Shown here: one piece after another, positions 23,491 to 34,080 of the stretch
Layout: each line of letters starts with the position of its first letter
Numbering within the stretch: the stretch's first letter is position 1
Assembly: GCA_009746045.1 (NCBI GenBank)
Contig: RPFO01000079.1
Coordinates: 6,579,453 to 6,643,452, forward strand
Source of the DNA: Mesostigma viride
Taxonomy: Eukaryota > Streptophyta > Mesostigmatophyceae > Mesostigmatales > Mesostigmataceae
Length of the DNA stretch: 64,000 nucleotides
Direction of reading: 5' to 3'
Notes under the pieces: generated by a model
The model's database searches: none
What the model saw: the letters and a program-made list of their open reading frames with translations, nothing else
Told to the model about the DNA's origin: nothing
Made by a program: the position numbers and the translations under genes

Positions 23491-23625
23491 TAACTCCGTT
23501 GGGAGTACATGTAGCACATATCCCTGAGAAGGGGCATATGGCTTTTAATACATTCTGGGCTACTTCCTGCAAGGGTGGGAATGTAAGCTACCCTTGCTCT
23601 AGGTGCGCCAAGGGCACCTGCGTAG
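23490..23625. repeat. Dispersed repeat W copy
   Basis: Starts at AACTCCGTTGGGAGTACATG and runs to GCTCTAGGTGCGCC. It follows directly after the second unit of the tandem duplication, where the equivalent point in the first unit is AACTCCGT joined to the duplicated RT fragment. Confidence 0.85.
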
Positions 23626-23716
23626 GATCGCCGGTCCCAGAAAATGATGGGCTCTTCGTATAGTCGTACGCGGTGACGGCCGGAGTCCAGCACATGCACT
23701 GAGGTTGTGGCGAATG

Positions 23717-23886
23717 TATTAATTAATTAATTAATTAATTAGACTCGTGCTCCCGTTGGGGAGTCACGGAGCATTAACCCCGATGGATGGATGGATGGGT
23801 GCAAACATTCCTACCGGTCTAATCTATCTACATTGGCTACGTACTACATCTATCTAACAGCATTCTAACTACAACATCTATCTAGG
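23717..23886. repeat. Inverted copy of the 19175-19411 composite
   Basis: TTAATTAATTAGACTCGTGC, the complement of the CTCCGTGACTCCCC end, then GATGGATGGATGGATGGGTG, CCTACCGGTCTAATCTATCT and ACAGCATTCTAACTACAACA match the complement of 19175-19411. Together the two copies form a ~4.5-kb inverted pair enclosing the B-box dimer and the tandem duplication. Confidence 0.8.
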
Positions 23887-23916
23887 CGAATGTATACACC
23901 GGGTGAATGTAGACAC

Positions 23917-24207
23917 GTGTGTAGCTAGTACTCCTACACACACAGATCTCGAATGATTTATGTAGTACCAAATCCGAAAGGCTTGCATCACTCCCCGGAA
24001 AGGAGAACTTTTGCGGATGACTGTAGGTGTAAGTTGGCGATGCCCTAGGATCCGGAGACGTCCGTCCTATTGTCAGCGAAAGTTGGTGCGAGAGGTCCCC
24101 AGTTCGATTCCGGTCGGATTCATTTGCAGATCGCGTTTTTCCGCGTTTTCCGCAGACCGGCACTGAACGCAAATGGTTTTCACCTTTGCGGCGTGCCAAA
24201 TCAGAGT
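23917..24207 (+). repeat. Dispersed B-box repeat, copy 4
   Basis: Diverged copy of the repeat at 718-1101 with substitutions such as CCTAGGATCCGG for CCATGGTAACCGG. The B box GTTCGATTCC and the GCAAATGGT/ACCTTTGC hairpin, now with one mismatch, remain. It is followed directly by dispersed repeat B. Confidence 0.8.
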
Positions 24208-24229
24208 ATACACCGGCGTGCCGCTCTGG

Positions 24230-24475
24230 CTGGCTGTGCGGCGGTAATTTTACCAAGTTTGAAAATGTTACGCCGCACCACTCTGTGCTTTTTACGTAGT
24301 ACCAGTGTAGTGTAGAAATCTGCTCGGCCTTTGTGCCAAAAGAGCCAAACGCCCAAAGCCAACTTCCGAGACGCCCAAAGCCAAATTCCAAGACGCCCAA
24401 AGCCCAAAGGCGGGCGAGTCTGGCGCGGCGCGCCTGTCCTGGAGGCCATTGGGCCCCAGAATAAGAAATCCCATG
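24230..24475. repeat. Dispersed repeat B, copy 2
   Basis: Matches 15335-15545, again with three tandem 22-bp ACGCCCAAAGCC units, plus an extra CTGCTCGGCCTTTGTGCC insertion and a CCTGTCCTGGA insertion before the GGGCCCC end. Confidence 0.85.
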
Positions 24476-24628
24476 TCGCAGGCTCAGACGTCCTTGGCTC
24501 ACTTGCTGCCGGCGGTGTGGCTTTTCACCTTTCAGACCGAACCCATATGAACTTTCCGTTGCAGTAATTGCACTCAAAGTCATGCAGGTTAGTTTGCTTT
24601 GCACTCTTGCCCAGCTTCTTACGTAGCA

Positions 24629-24709
24629 CCAGGCCGGATCCTCCTTGCGTGGAGGCGCAGCACGCACGTCCTCGTCCGAGCTGGACGAGCTGTACAACGA
24701 TCTAAACAT
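24629..24709 (-). pseudogene. Possible first exon, truncated gene
   Basis: The minus strand begins MFRSLYSSSSSDEDVRAAPP and reaches GGCCTG|GTGCTACG, a possible donor. Ser/Asp-rich N termini of this kind are common in transposon and nuclear proteins. The sequence downstream is dispersed repeat B, so no continuing gene is visible. Confidence 0.25.
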
Positions 24710-25073
24710 TCTGAGCCGGCCTCGCCGTAGATAACGGCAGGCGCTCCAGCTACCATGGTACGGATTCTCCCAATTCTGGCCTGCGCTGGTTGTCTCCTTG
24801 ATACATGTACCGTAGTGGCTGAAATGACATTGCGAATTAATCTTTTCGAATGACCCCCCGAAAAGTGCTAAAATAATACTTCAATTTACCCCGTAAAGTA
24901 TGAAAAACGGAAGGCGCTACACATGTTTCTGGCTGCAGGCCGCGGCGCAGCTAGATGAAGTGGAGCGCCGTGCTTGCCGCGCCGCGCCGCGTCGCGCCAG
25001 ATTGAGAACGCGTTCAATTAGGGGCCCTGCTAGCACTGATTAGGGCCTTATGTCATACTGGTACTCACTTAAT

Positions 25074-25217
25074 TGTCAGATAGGAACTGCGATTGGTGGG
25101 TAATTAATCAACTTGATAGGTTAGAATCCAAGTCAGACACTGAACTGTCAGATAGGAACTGCGCTTGGTGGGTAAGTAATCAACTTGAAAGGTTAGAATC
25201 CAAGTCAGACACTGAAC
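25074..25217. repeat. 72-bp tandem repeat, two copies
   Basis: TGTCAGATAGGAACTGCG... starts at 25074 and again at 25146. The unit is 72 bases, so a 24-residue peptide repeat (SDRNCDWWVINQLDRLESKS...) stays open. Differences between copies are mostly amino-acid changing, which gives no sign of selection on a protein. Confidence 0.85.
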
Positions 25218-25219
25218 TA

Positions 25220-26290
25220 GGTGCCCTAATACAAACAAGCTCCCGGGCTCGAAGTTTACCTAACCCGGGCTGAACTTTCCCCGTAAAGTGTCAAAAACAT
25301 CCAAAAAAACCCTCGAAAAATTATTTATTCGCAATGTGATTTCAGCCACTACGGTACCTCTTGACGACTTGGAGAGACGTCCACTATATCTTAAATTGGG
25401 GAATTCAGAGCTCCGTGGTCCCCCAACAGGGGACACAAAACTAATTAATCAAGTAATTAACGATCTCCCAACTGAGTTATGTCATTAAGTGAGACAACTA
25501 TTACTGGACGCATGTTAAAATTTCATTTCATTACATTTTAAAATCCAGGATGCACAGGAATGGGAACGCCAAGCCTTCGTTGCTGCTTGTTCCACTTGAT
25601 GTAAGTACACCAAAAAGCCATGGAAACAAGATGCGCGCCCGCATCATCTACAAATATCCGCTGTCTCCGTGATGAAGGTCTGACATAATGACTTTTCCAT
25701 GCCCGGCTTCAAAATGTTATGCTCAACACGAAAACGGAAGACACCTTGTCGTTCCACAATGCCATCACCCAAATGTCCTGTGTTAAGGTCCAAATTACCT
25801 TCATAGTGTAAAGAGGTGGCGGCCGCCTTATCAGGTGTCCTAACAATAAATCAAATATGCTTACACCCCGTGTTTATCTTCAAACAGCGTGGGCAAGTCG
25901 CAATTTCTGGATTAAACTGGTCGTCCAAATCCTGCAAGCTTCAGGTATTGTGCCTAAAAGAAATCTAAGCCCTGTTTCCCAGTAATAAATAGGTTGTTGG
26001 CCCATGAAAATGACCCGACTGAAGCGCAGGGCAACTTCGTCTCTGATAAGCGCTTCATGCTAAGTCATGCCGACGATTGCCATGGGTTGGCGCATCCACG
26101 CACCTCCATGACTTCGTACTCTCGCGGCACTTTGAACAGTTCATGTTCCAGCTAATTTTTTGCTATGGGATCGGTTTTTCTCTTCCAAAGCAGCAACGTT
26201 GCACAGTGGTATCGAGCGCATCAAAAACAGCAGCCTCCTGGGATTCACAAGTGGCCCGACGGCTATAGTCATTCACAGCCCGCTGAATGT
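25220..26290. other. Gene-free stretch downstream of the BART gene
   Basis: No recognised gene. Near 25380-25460 a diverged piece of repeat W-like sequence is possible (AGAGCTCCGTGGTCCCCCAA then TAATTAATCAAGTAATTAA). The 3' UTR of the minus-strand BART gene should lie at the right end. Confidence 0.4.
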
Positions 26291-26294
26291 CAAC

Positions 26295-26819
26295 TCATTC
26301 GCCGTCCTCATCCACCTCGTGGGCTCTGTGAACGGAACCTTCCGCGTCGTCGGATGGGGGGACTACGTAGACTCCTTCCCATTCCACATATCGGTTGTCA
26401 TCCCAGCTGTCCATCTGAATAAAATCGTGCGCCAGGTTCATGAACATTTCATACTGTGTAGCGGCGATCAGGTAGTCTAGGCAAGTTAACGGAGCTTGTG
26501 TCCCGCTCTTCGCCAGCTCACGGTGCGCACTGCAGTCCTCGTACAACTGTTGCGCTGTCACGCCATTCTCCGCAAGGAATTCCTCGAGCTTTTTCTCCAC
26601 AAGGTCGGCATATTCCTTGAATACCGCATAGTTTTCATGTGGCTGCTCGTCCTGGAGTGGCACCAACTTCAGCTTCGTGTTGTTGTCTTTAAAGAATCCT
26701 CCGACAGGAGTAGTAAAAGCGGGCGAACAAAAGAAATCCTCCAATTTACCCAAGAGCTCGGGTGGCTCATGGTACACCAGCTTTGGCAACTCTGCTTGCG
26801 GTGCTTCTGTTTCCGCCAT
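26295..26819 (-). CDS. BART-domain protein (ARL2BP/CFAP36-like)
   Basis: Intact 174-codon frame starting at CTAATGGCG (26819) and ending in a TGA. Residues about 20-135 fit the BART domain: KLEDFFCSPAFTTPVGGFF at the start, then a hydrophobic/acidic helix AVFKEYADLVEKKLEEFLAE, GVTAQQLYEDC, and the C-terminal helices TCLDYLIAATQYEMFMNLAH. BART domains bind GTP-loaded ARL2/ARL3-type small GTPases, and family members act in ciliary trafficking or the axoneme (family knowledge). The length (174 aa) is close to ARL2BP. The C-terminal tail is acidic (PPSDDAEGSVHRAHEVDEDGE region). No intron is needed. The family suggests, but does not prove, a lineage with cilia. This is the clearest host gene of the window. 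Confidence 0.8.
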   Translation of the reverse strand: MAETEAPQAELPKLVYHEPPELLGKLEDFFCSPAFTTPVGGFFKDNNTKLKLVPLQDEQPHENYAVFKEYADLVEKKLEEFLAENGVTAQQLYEDCSAHRELAKSGTQAPLTCLDYLIAATQYEMFMNLAHDFIQMDSWDDNRYVEWEGVYVVPPSDDAEGSVHRAHEVDEDGE

Positions 26820-27419
26820 TAGTTCCTTTTCTCCGTTCTTTTACCCCGCGCCCGGCGCTCGCAAATTCTCAGCAACGGACGCAAATTACCGGCCTTGACG
26901 TTCTTAGAATACCACCCAACCCTTTCCAGGATACAATCCCCGCTCGCCAAGTGAGCCTCGCGTCGCCAAATTACCCAGGCCTAATTGGGGTTAGCTGGCG
27001 CGCTCAAATATTGATGCAACGCGTCTACAACGTGTCTGTACCTGGAGCAGTGCGTCTCTAGGATTCCCTGTACAATAATGACCCGCCCGTAGGCTCAAAA
27101 AGCGGAGCGAGCAGCTCGCAGAGCGCAAGACTCAAGCATGGCATCATGGTTGATGGCATGCATGCATGATGCCTGCTGCATGCTGCATCAGATGCGATTG
27201 GCAGTTCACTTTGGCTGGCGCCGGGCGGCGCGGTAGGCCAAACCAGGGAGTACGCTCATGTACGATTTAGGGGGGGATGTCCCCCCTCCTCGATTGGCAA
27301 AGGCTGTTGTTGGGAAGCTCCTACACCCTCCGCATTGGAAGTTTGTTATTATGGGTCAATTTTTGCCGTATTTGCATTACGAATAACCCTGGATTGTTTG
27401 TTGGGGAGCCAGTTAGAGT

Positions 27420-27780
27420 CCCGGGTTTTTATTATTTAATTAAAACCTTTTGTTTGTTTGTTTGTCCTACTGTACAGCCGTTCAAGGCACATGGGTACTT
27501 ATTTAATTAATAAATTTCTTTTGTTTGTTTGGTAGATATCGTACACGCCGTCCCCAATTCGACCGGCAATCCGGCCCGGCGGCCCCCCTTCGGCGGCCAT
27601 AGGCTAGAGTCAGTGGAGGTCAGTGATACATACCCAGAGCCCACATGAGTTAATTAATTTTGTTTGTTTGTTTGTTGAGTCCAGTCCTCAGCCCCCGGAG
27701 TTAATTAATTAATTTTCTTTTGTTTTTTTTATGGTTTTCAGCCAGAACATTTTCCAGAAGCTAATTATTTAGTTAGAACT
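27420..27780. repeat. TTTG and TTAATTAA rich stretch
   Basis: Four blocks combine TTAATTAA (or TTTAATTAA) with runs of TTTG, at about 27437-27470, 27500-27535, 27648-27680 and 27700-27735. This looks like repeated insertion or slippage; no gene is present. Confidence 0.7.
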
Positions 27781-28483
27781 TCCAATGCGGGCGGTGTATT
27801 CGGGCCAGGATGAAGAAAACTCTTCTGCGGGGCGTGTGCGGAGGTCCGGCGCACTACTGCACTTGCAGTTTCAGCACCAAAGCGCTGCGCCGACGATGAG
27901 CATTGCGCGCCTGTGTCCATGTTTGGCGCGAGCTTTGGCGCGTAAATTAAAAACAGCTGTGACAGGTTTACCTAGATCACAAATTTCACAAGTTGGAGCG
28001 ACGAGTCACGAGTCACGACCATGGTCGAGGACATCGTTGAATTGTGATGCTACTCGCCAGACTCGAGCTCGCTGGCACTCAAGTTCGTGGCACCCTCTAC
28101 ATTTATTCCTCTTCACGCTTCTTGTAACTAGATGACTGGTTCAGTACCGGTGTGTGCAACATCTGAATCGGCACGTCGACGAAAAGGCGAAATATGTTGT
28201 AATTAAGATCAGTTCCTGGAATTAATCTTGTAAGCTGTGCAGGGGCGGGTAGGTTTGCTATGTGTGACCGTCATCTTTTGCTTTCAAATTCTTGTTCGCC
28301 TTTCGTGCTCGAAGCGGGGGGGAGCCGGCTGTTGACATCCACTGCAACAACGAGCTCATGATTCGCAGATTTCATCATGGCCGCGCGCCGGCCCGGCCGC
28401 GCATGGCGTCCCGGCAGCATTTAATTTGCTGCTTGAACAGCCGCAGCAGGCAGGGTGTGCTGGTGGCCCTTCTCGCGATTTCC

Positions 28484-28940
28484 CTAGCGGTTGGTCAACG
28501 GCATCGTTTGGATGTCTGCCTTAGGTGAGGCGTTGCGCCCACAAAACCCTGGCTTATTTGGGTTCATCCTGTTCAAGTGGCGCATAATAACATGAAGACT
28601 TGTTTCGCCTTGCTGAACAACCCCACTTGCCAGCCCGTACTCGTCATCACATTCCTCGCCCGGCATAGCATGTGCGTTCATGAGAAGACGCAGCCTTATC
28701 GGCCCGTTCCCGATGTTCACATTATGAGCCGAAGTTATTACAGCCCCTGCGCCTAGTGTCACTGCAATATGTGATCAAACTAATGATTCCTTTCCGCTTT
28801 TGTGATCGTAACCCGCTTATCAGGCGGTGTTCTTCTCGTTGTAGGGCATGTGGTGATGCATAAGTGTTAGTGCGGGGGTGCCTGCGGTCTGCCATCCAAA
28901 ATGTCTTGTTGTTGTGACTTTCAACCCACGCAACTAGCAA
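28484..28940 (-). other. Coding-like minus-strand pieces, unrecognised
   Basis: Two frames read GPIRLRLLMNAHAMPGEECD... (28484-28762) and LLVAWVESHNNKTFWMADRR... (about 28780-28935). The amino-acid composition is protein-like, but there is no recognised domain and no confident splice join. They may be exons of one degraded gene. Confidence 0.25.
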
Positions 28941-28989
28941 GAAGTAACGCGGGTAATTATTAGAGAGCTTACTACCTTATTTTCTAGAT

Positions 28990-29255
28990 TCCAGTATTTT
29001 CGCTGGAGATTTTAACGCCGTGCCATGGGGCTTGGTGGCGCATGTGAGTAGAGAAAGGGCAGTCAGTGGCCGGTTAATAAGCCTGCAACCAGGGGATGCA
29101 CTCGAGATGTTCGGCACAACCCCGCTGTACTCGGTCAATAGCGTGTTGTTAACGTGCACTCGACCCTAAGAATCTGGAGGCTGAGAAACCGAAGCCGATT
29201 TACAAGGACTTATTGCAAAAAGCTGCTGCTGATGAGGCAAGCATCGGGTGGGGGT
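28990..29255 (+). pseudogene. Possible endonuclease/exonuclease/phosphatase-like remnant
   Basis: The plus frame reads SSIFAGDFNAVPWGLVAHVS... to a stop at 29167. A shifted frame then continues PKNLEAEKPKPIYKDLLQKA... to a stop near 29250. GDFNA with a preceding hydrophobic strand is the hallmark of EEP-fold nucleases, including the APE domain of non-LTR retrotransposons. A non-LTR RT fragment lies 0.6 kb further on. The match is only one motif, so this is tentative. Confidence 0.3.
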
Positions 29256-29526
29256 TTTGAGCACGAAGCCAACGGTCAACACTTGTGGCTATAAGGATCA
29301 GGCAAGAGGTATTTTGTCACCTAACGAAGCGTTGAAGGCATCCCTACAGCTCAAGTGTGAACCAAGCGGCTGTCGACAGCGGCGGCTTGTATTGGAGCTG
29401 AAGCTGTCGAATCCAGAAAAGTCATTCTGTCAGTCAGTCAGTAAGGTTATTCTTGCACAAGTCATTATGAACTGGAGTGACTGGACTCAGGACTGACGAA
29501 AAGCCTAGTTCGTAGTTATCGAGCAT

Positions 29527-29585
29527 AGTACTCCGTGGCATGCCTTTGCGCATGACACGCAAGTACTTACTTACTTACTTAGTAA
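29527..29585. repeat. GTACT-flanked dispersed unit
   Basis: AGTACTCCGTGGCATGCCTT, then TGCGCATGACACGCAAGTAC and several ACTT steps. Also at 19418-19455 and 30533-30590; a diverged relative is at 61180-61225. Short complementary ends (GTACT, AGTAC) could form a hairpin. Confidence 0.75.
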
Positions 29586-29749
29586 TCGAGCCTAGTTTGC
29601 ATAAGTAGAAGATCTTGGGGGAGGTAGGCGCCGCGCCACATTCCGGCTGGCCTGGCGCCAAGCACTGCCCCGGCTCGAACCTCGAAAATCGCCCTAGTCC
29701 AAATCACGTATTCGGGACCAAGTACGCGTATAATACGTCGGGGCCCAAA

Positions 29750-29787
29750 AAACGCGTATTGTCGTATTTATTTTGACAATACGCCCG
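29750..29787. repeat. Hairpin with 10-bp arms
   Basis: GCGTATTGTC and GACAATACGC flank 11 AT-rich bases immediately upstream of the non-LTR RT fragment. Related GCGTATAATACG sequence lies just before. Confidence 0.65.
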
Positions 29788-29800
29788 TATTTCACAGCCT

Positions 29801-30269
29801 GGCTTCAAGGTCGTCATTCTGACGATCCTGACCTACTACGGCGCCGAGACCTGGACACTGACGCAGGAGCTGGAGCAACGACTCGACGGCAACGTCACCG
29901 AGATGCTGCGCAAGGGGATCCCCTTTGGTTTGCTCATTAGTAATGAGGATTTGTACGCTGATTTGCCCTATGTTTCCCACATTATTAGGCACAGGCGCCT
30001 GGGCCTAGCCGGGCACCTGGCCCGCACAGATCAGGTAGACACATCAGATAGACTAGCTGGCACCAAGCCCGCCCAGCCTGGGCGATATGTCCTCACCTGG
30101 CGTGCCCCAGGCCGCGCGCGGCAGGGCCGACACCCGTGGATCGACTTTTCGTGATAGACTCGTCATGGACATGTGCTACACTCGACGTGACGGGCTCACA
30201 CCCGGGCAGCCTTCTGGTTTGTCTGTAATATATGGAGGCAGATGGTACGCAAGGATAGATGGCAAGTAG
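29801..30269 (+). pseudogene. Non-LTR retrotransposon RT C-terminal fragment
   Basis: The plus frame reads FKVVILTILTYYGAETWTLT, then EQRLDGNVTEMLRKGIP, LYADLPYVSHIIRHRRLGLA and GHLARTDQ, ending at a TGA at 30152. The order YGAEtWtlt...RLDG...MLR...LY.dLP.vs..IR.RRL.LAGH is characteristic of the post-RT region of RTE/CR1-type and related LINEs. A +1 shift at about 30150 continues it as RDRLVMDMCYTRRDGL to a stop at 30267, matching the usual end of such proteins. 5'-truncated and frameshifted, so not functional. Confidence 0.8.
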
Positions 30270-30475
30270 TGATGAAGGAGACCACCCCCAAGTCTGTGGG
30301 GGCTCCGCATGTGACCGCGTATGGCATTCATAGCGATTCGGGCCGCGGTGCCCATGCACACCCCATGCGGGCTGTAACTAGATAGCGTACACCATCCATT
30401 CCATCCCACTTTCCCCTCCCATGCACTGAGGACTTATGCTCGATCACGTGACGCAGTGCTTAACGGTTGGGGGAT

Positions 30476-30725
30476 GATGCAGACGATATTTGTTTAAACT
30501 TTTGTGTAATTATTTTTCTAATGAGATTAGCATAGTACTCCGTGGCATGCCTTTGCGCATGACACGCAAGTACTTACTTACTTACGTGACGCAGTCACAT
30601 GTCTATTAATAATTAATTAATTAATTAGCTTCGTTCGGTTTCGCGGCTTCGCCCACTTCCATCCATCCAGCAAGGGAATATGTGCTACATGATCTCCCAA
30701 TCATTGGAGTCATGTTATTATAATT
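30476..30725. repeat. Cluster of dispersed repeat pieces
   Basis: Contains the GATGCAGACGATATTTGTTT unit (as at 19099), the GTACT-flanked unit (30533-30590), a TTAATTAATTAATTAG block, and an inverted partial copy of repeat W (30672-30725). The same pieces occur in similar order near 19.1-19.5 kb. Confidence 0.75.
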
Positions 30726-30818
30726 TAATTTAATGGCGATGGCGGTATAGGGATCGAAGGGGCCCCCCACCTGCCATCTCTCTCCTCGACGGCTCCACTA
30801 GTGTACTGTACTGTATTG

Positions 30819-30848
30819 GACTGTACTGGACAGCTGTCCAGTACAGTC
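30819..30848. repeat. Perfect 30-bp palindrome
   Basis: The arm GACTGTACTGGACAG is followed directly by its reverse complement with no loop, inside a CTGTACTG-rich stretch. It would extrude as a cruciform. No gene is nearby. Confidence 0.9.
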
Positions 30849-31379
30849 ATTCCCGCGCAGTTACGATCGCCTTTAAATCTGGGGCGTCGTACATACCTTA
30901 ACGCGGGTAGTAGGTAACCTTAGCGGTAGAATTAGGATAGCAGCCCACCCCGGCCCCCTCCTCTGACGGACTTCTATACGGCAATCGACCTAGCTCTCGA
31001 TCGTCAAGCCCGATCCAGCTGCAGCATCAGTCGAAGTCGCCCGAAGTCCATTTTTCCGTCCAGATATTTACGGAAAGGTGGGCGCTGAGTTTAACGCCGC
31101 CAAAAACTTGGCATCGTAACTTAACAAGGGAACGCAACCTTAAGAATCATAACACGGGAATTTGACTGTATCGGGACCTAATCAATAACTGCTATATATG
31201 ATTAATGATTGGGCAGAATCCTGCCTATAACTCTCGGCCAACGACTGCATGATCAGATCGAGGTCAGGATAGGCCTACAGCCATGCGCACTCGATCTCCA
31301 TTTCAGTACCAATTAAATATAGTGATGTGATGCTCACACGGGTCGATCATATATATTAAAAATATAATTACTTACAGCA

Positions 31380-33725
31380 GAGTGAAATCACTCAAACCAA
31401 AGCAAACGCCCAGCTATAAACCTATATACAGAGCCATGTCAAAGCTCTATACTACGATAAGACCAATGGAAACGCCTAACGGGAGGAACCTAATAGCCCT
31501 GCTGCACCGCAAAATCAGCCCGCGTACGGCGGAGCATGATGTCAGCCATGGCCCGAGTCAGCGCCACCGACAAGCGCTGACGCCAATATGACGTCCAGGT
31601 CCGCGCCGACCATGGGGCCCGCTGGCCCTCCAGGTCCAGCCGGTCCTCCCGGAGCCGGCAACACTCCTTGAAGAAGGCGGAGGTCAGGGGCCCCATGGCA
31701 CCAAACTCCTCCAGGACAAAGGGCACCACACGATGGTGCCCGACGTCGCCGTAGGCCAGGAGCTTGGCCCGCTCCGCCCGGTCCGCCGTGTAACCTGCCG
31801 TGAGGGAGGCCCCAGCCACGTGGCTAAGAGCCAAGGGCCGCGCCACCGAAACGTCAATAAGCAGATGCCGGCCACCCCCTCAAAGTCCAGCACCACGATG
31901 TCAGGCCGGTGGTTGGGGGAATAGAAGGCAGCGCCATCCGCATCCTCGGACCGGATGTTCGCGTGGGGGAAAACCGACCGGATCATGGCGAGCACTCACC
32001 GTCAGGAGGACAGTGTGCAAATACAAATACCAATTCTGATTCTGTTGGCCCCCCATGCAGGCAAGGTAGTGAGTCCCCGTGGGATCCAGCGGCTGCCCAC
32101 AGCTACCACAAGGCCGCCCGGCCGGAACAAGAGGCTGCGGGGCAAATAGCTGGTGCCGGAGCGCCACCGAGTAGTGGCTGGGAGCCAAGGCGAATGGGGG
32201 GCCATGGGAAGAGCACGAAGGTACGCCGAGCCCACACTCCGCAAGGAAAGCGAGAACAGCCACGCACGTCCCTGGGCATTGAGGTCCGCGAAAAGAGCAA
32301 TCCAATCAGCCGTGTGCAGAATACCCGCGTAGGTTTTCTGGTGTTTATCGATGACGCGAGCAGGGAATGCGGCGGGAGATTGAACGGAGGCGACCGAGGG
32401 AGTGCCGCGAGGGAGGTGGCGCTGTACCGCCTGAGCGGCACGGACGGGAGAACAGGCCTGCTGGATCTCAGCATAGGCCTCCTGGATGGCGGTGACGAAG
32501 GGCAAAGGGCTGCTGGGGTCCAGGAGGTCAGGCGCTGCCGTTGCCAAAAGGGGCAGGAGCCGGCAGCTTTCCGCCCACGACTGAGCGACGGAGCCCAAAA
32601 ATGCTGCTGGGGCCAGCCGGGCGGCACGAGTCAGACCGCAGCCACCCATCCGTGCAGGCAGGGAGGCAATGCGAATAGCATGTGGCGGGAGGTCGGGGCC
32701 CGGGACCAGCTGCGCCAAGGCCGACTGGATGCGTTCGTCGTGGCCCTCGGCGGCCAGCCGGACCTGAGCCGGAAGAGCGCCCCGGAGCCAGTGAACGACG
32801 CGAGGGTGAGCGCAAAACCACAGAAGCAGACCCTTGGTCTGCGAATCATGAAGGCGCGCAATCAAGGGCAGTACCTCAGTGCGTGCCTCGAGGGCGGCCC
32901 GCAGAGCATCGATGACAAACGCGGGGTCGCCAACCGGAACGCCGAGGACATCCAACCCATGGAGGCGCTCGTCCCGGCCCAAGAGCTGGGGCGGAAAGCC
33001 GGAGCAATCACCTTGGGGCGAGTACACCGCGCACTTGGCCAGGGTCAACTGGAGGTTGATGTCGGCCACCGCGGTCTGCAGTGCCAGCGCAGAGCCGCGG
33101 TGGTGTCCGGCACAGGGCCCAGAAGGTAGATATCATCCAAGTAGGCCTGAATAGCGACTGCCGGGTGGGCAGCATGGACCGCTTGGAGGCAACCCTGGAG
33201 GGGGGCGGCAAAGTACAGGGGTCCCAGGGGGTCCCCTTGCTGGGTGCCCGACCGCGACAGCAGGCCGCCGCGAGTGCCGTCCTCCATGATGTGAACCAGT
33301 TGGCCGGGCTGGCCGTAGCACACGGCTGTCCAAGCGTACAAGTCCTCGAAGGACTCCATGACGGCCGCAAACATGCTGGCGCGGGACAGACTGTTGAACG
33401 CGTTGTGGCAGTCGACCTTGACGACAGCGTGGGTGGGGTGGGCCTCGAGGTAGGCCTGCACCGAATGGATGAGGATATCCGCCCCGCCTGGAGTCGTCAC
33501 CCCCAGCTGGGCCGCCACCGAGGTCTCACCCGCTGCGAGGGGCGGGCAGAAAAAGGCACGGAGCTCGGGCGCCTTTTGGCGGCAGATCACTTTGCCCGCG
33601 AGCTTGCGGAGCACCTCACCGCAGGCGATCGGGCGCACCTTGCCCTCAGGGGGGGGCAAGACACCCTTGAGCAGAGCGAGGAGGCGAGCGCCCGCTAACC
33701 ACTCGCGCGCAGCGGGAGGAACATA
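31380..33725 (-). pseudogene. R2-like non-LTR retrotransposon, 5'-truncated, frameshifted (copy A)
   Basis: Read on the minus strand. The RT domain (33725 to about 33090) has KVRPIACGEVLRKLAGKVI, motif A VVKVDCHNAFNSL, motif B GTQQGDPLGPLYFAAPLQ and the catalytic YLDD in QAYLDDIYLLG. A frameshift near 33095 leads into a thumb/linker region (ADINLQLTLAKCAVYSPQGD...). Another near 32170 leads to a zinc-knuckle-like CGSCGQPLDPTGTHYLAC. Then comes a restriction-like endonuclease signature, RPDIVVLDFEG (about 31905) and, after a third shift, VARPLALSHVAGASLTAGYT and VVPFVLEEFGAMGPLT, ending in RADFAVQQGY and a stop at 31490. RT plus CCHC-like finger plus PD-(D/E)XK-type endonuclease defines the R2/RLE class, which inserts by target-primed reverse transcription. 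The 3' UTR runs to an AT-rich end near 31350-31380. Long plus-strand frames here are antisense shadows. Confidence 0.85.
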
Positions 33726-33731
33726 TATATA

Positions 33732-33868
33732 ATCCCAGTGGTCTGCCCGCACGTGGTCCTCGTATTGGCGGCAGCGCCTGTCACTCGCCTTCGATCACTC
33801 GCACCGCGTGGCTGATGTGTTATTCCGCCGACCCCGGGCCGACTTTGTCCCGACCCATGCGGTCTAGA
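33732..33868 (+). pseudogene. R2-like element 3' fragment (copy B)
   Basis: The plus frame reads QWSARTWSSYWRQRLSLAFD and on to RRPRADFVPTHAV and a stop at 33866. This is the C-terminal end of the same protein family as copy A (WSARTWTSYWRQRLSVAL...RRTRADFAVQQGY). It meets copy A head to head at about 33728. A ~200-base 3' UTR-like stretch follows, ending near 34075 in TGTTGCATGCCAATCTCACC, a segment also found at 61108-61160. Confidence 0.75.
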
Positions 33869-34080
33869 TCCCTCCCAGGCCTGCATGGTGGGCCGGCAGC
33901 GATGTTGCTGCGTGTCGTAGTTTTGTGATGTAGTTAGTTGTACCTTGTGCAGCTGGCGTGATCCTTGGATGTCCGTGTCAGATTCCTATTAATTTCTTCA
34001 GGGTTCTTCTTCTTTTCGGGGTTTTCCTTATGTTGCATGCCAATCTCACCTCCGTAATTAAATATCATTCTCAATGAATA

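Noticed and set aside
24209-24709. 275-codon minus-strand frame as one gene
   Set aside because: It runs through dispersed repeat B and the B-box repeat; only the first ~27 codons look like gene sequence.
25074-25273. 24-residue protein repeat
   Set aside because: Only two copies exist and the differences between them are mainly amino-acid changing; best seen as a DNA tandem repeat.
31909-33698. 406- and 205-codon plus-strand frames
   Set aside because: They are antisense to the R2-like reverse transcriptase and endonuclease, in GC-rich DNA where antisense frames stay open.
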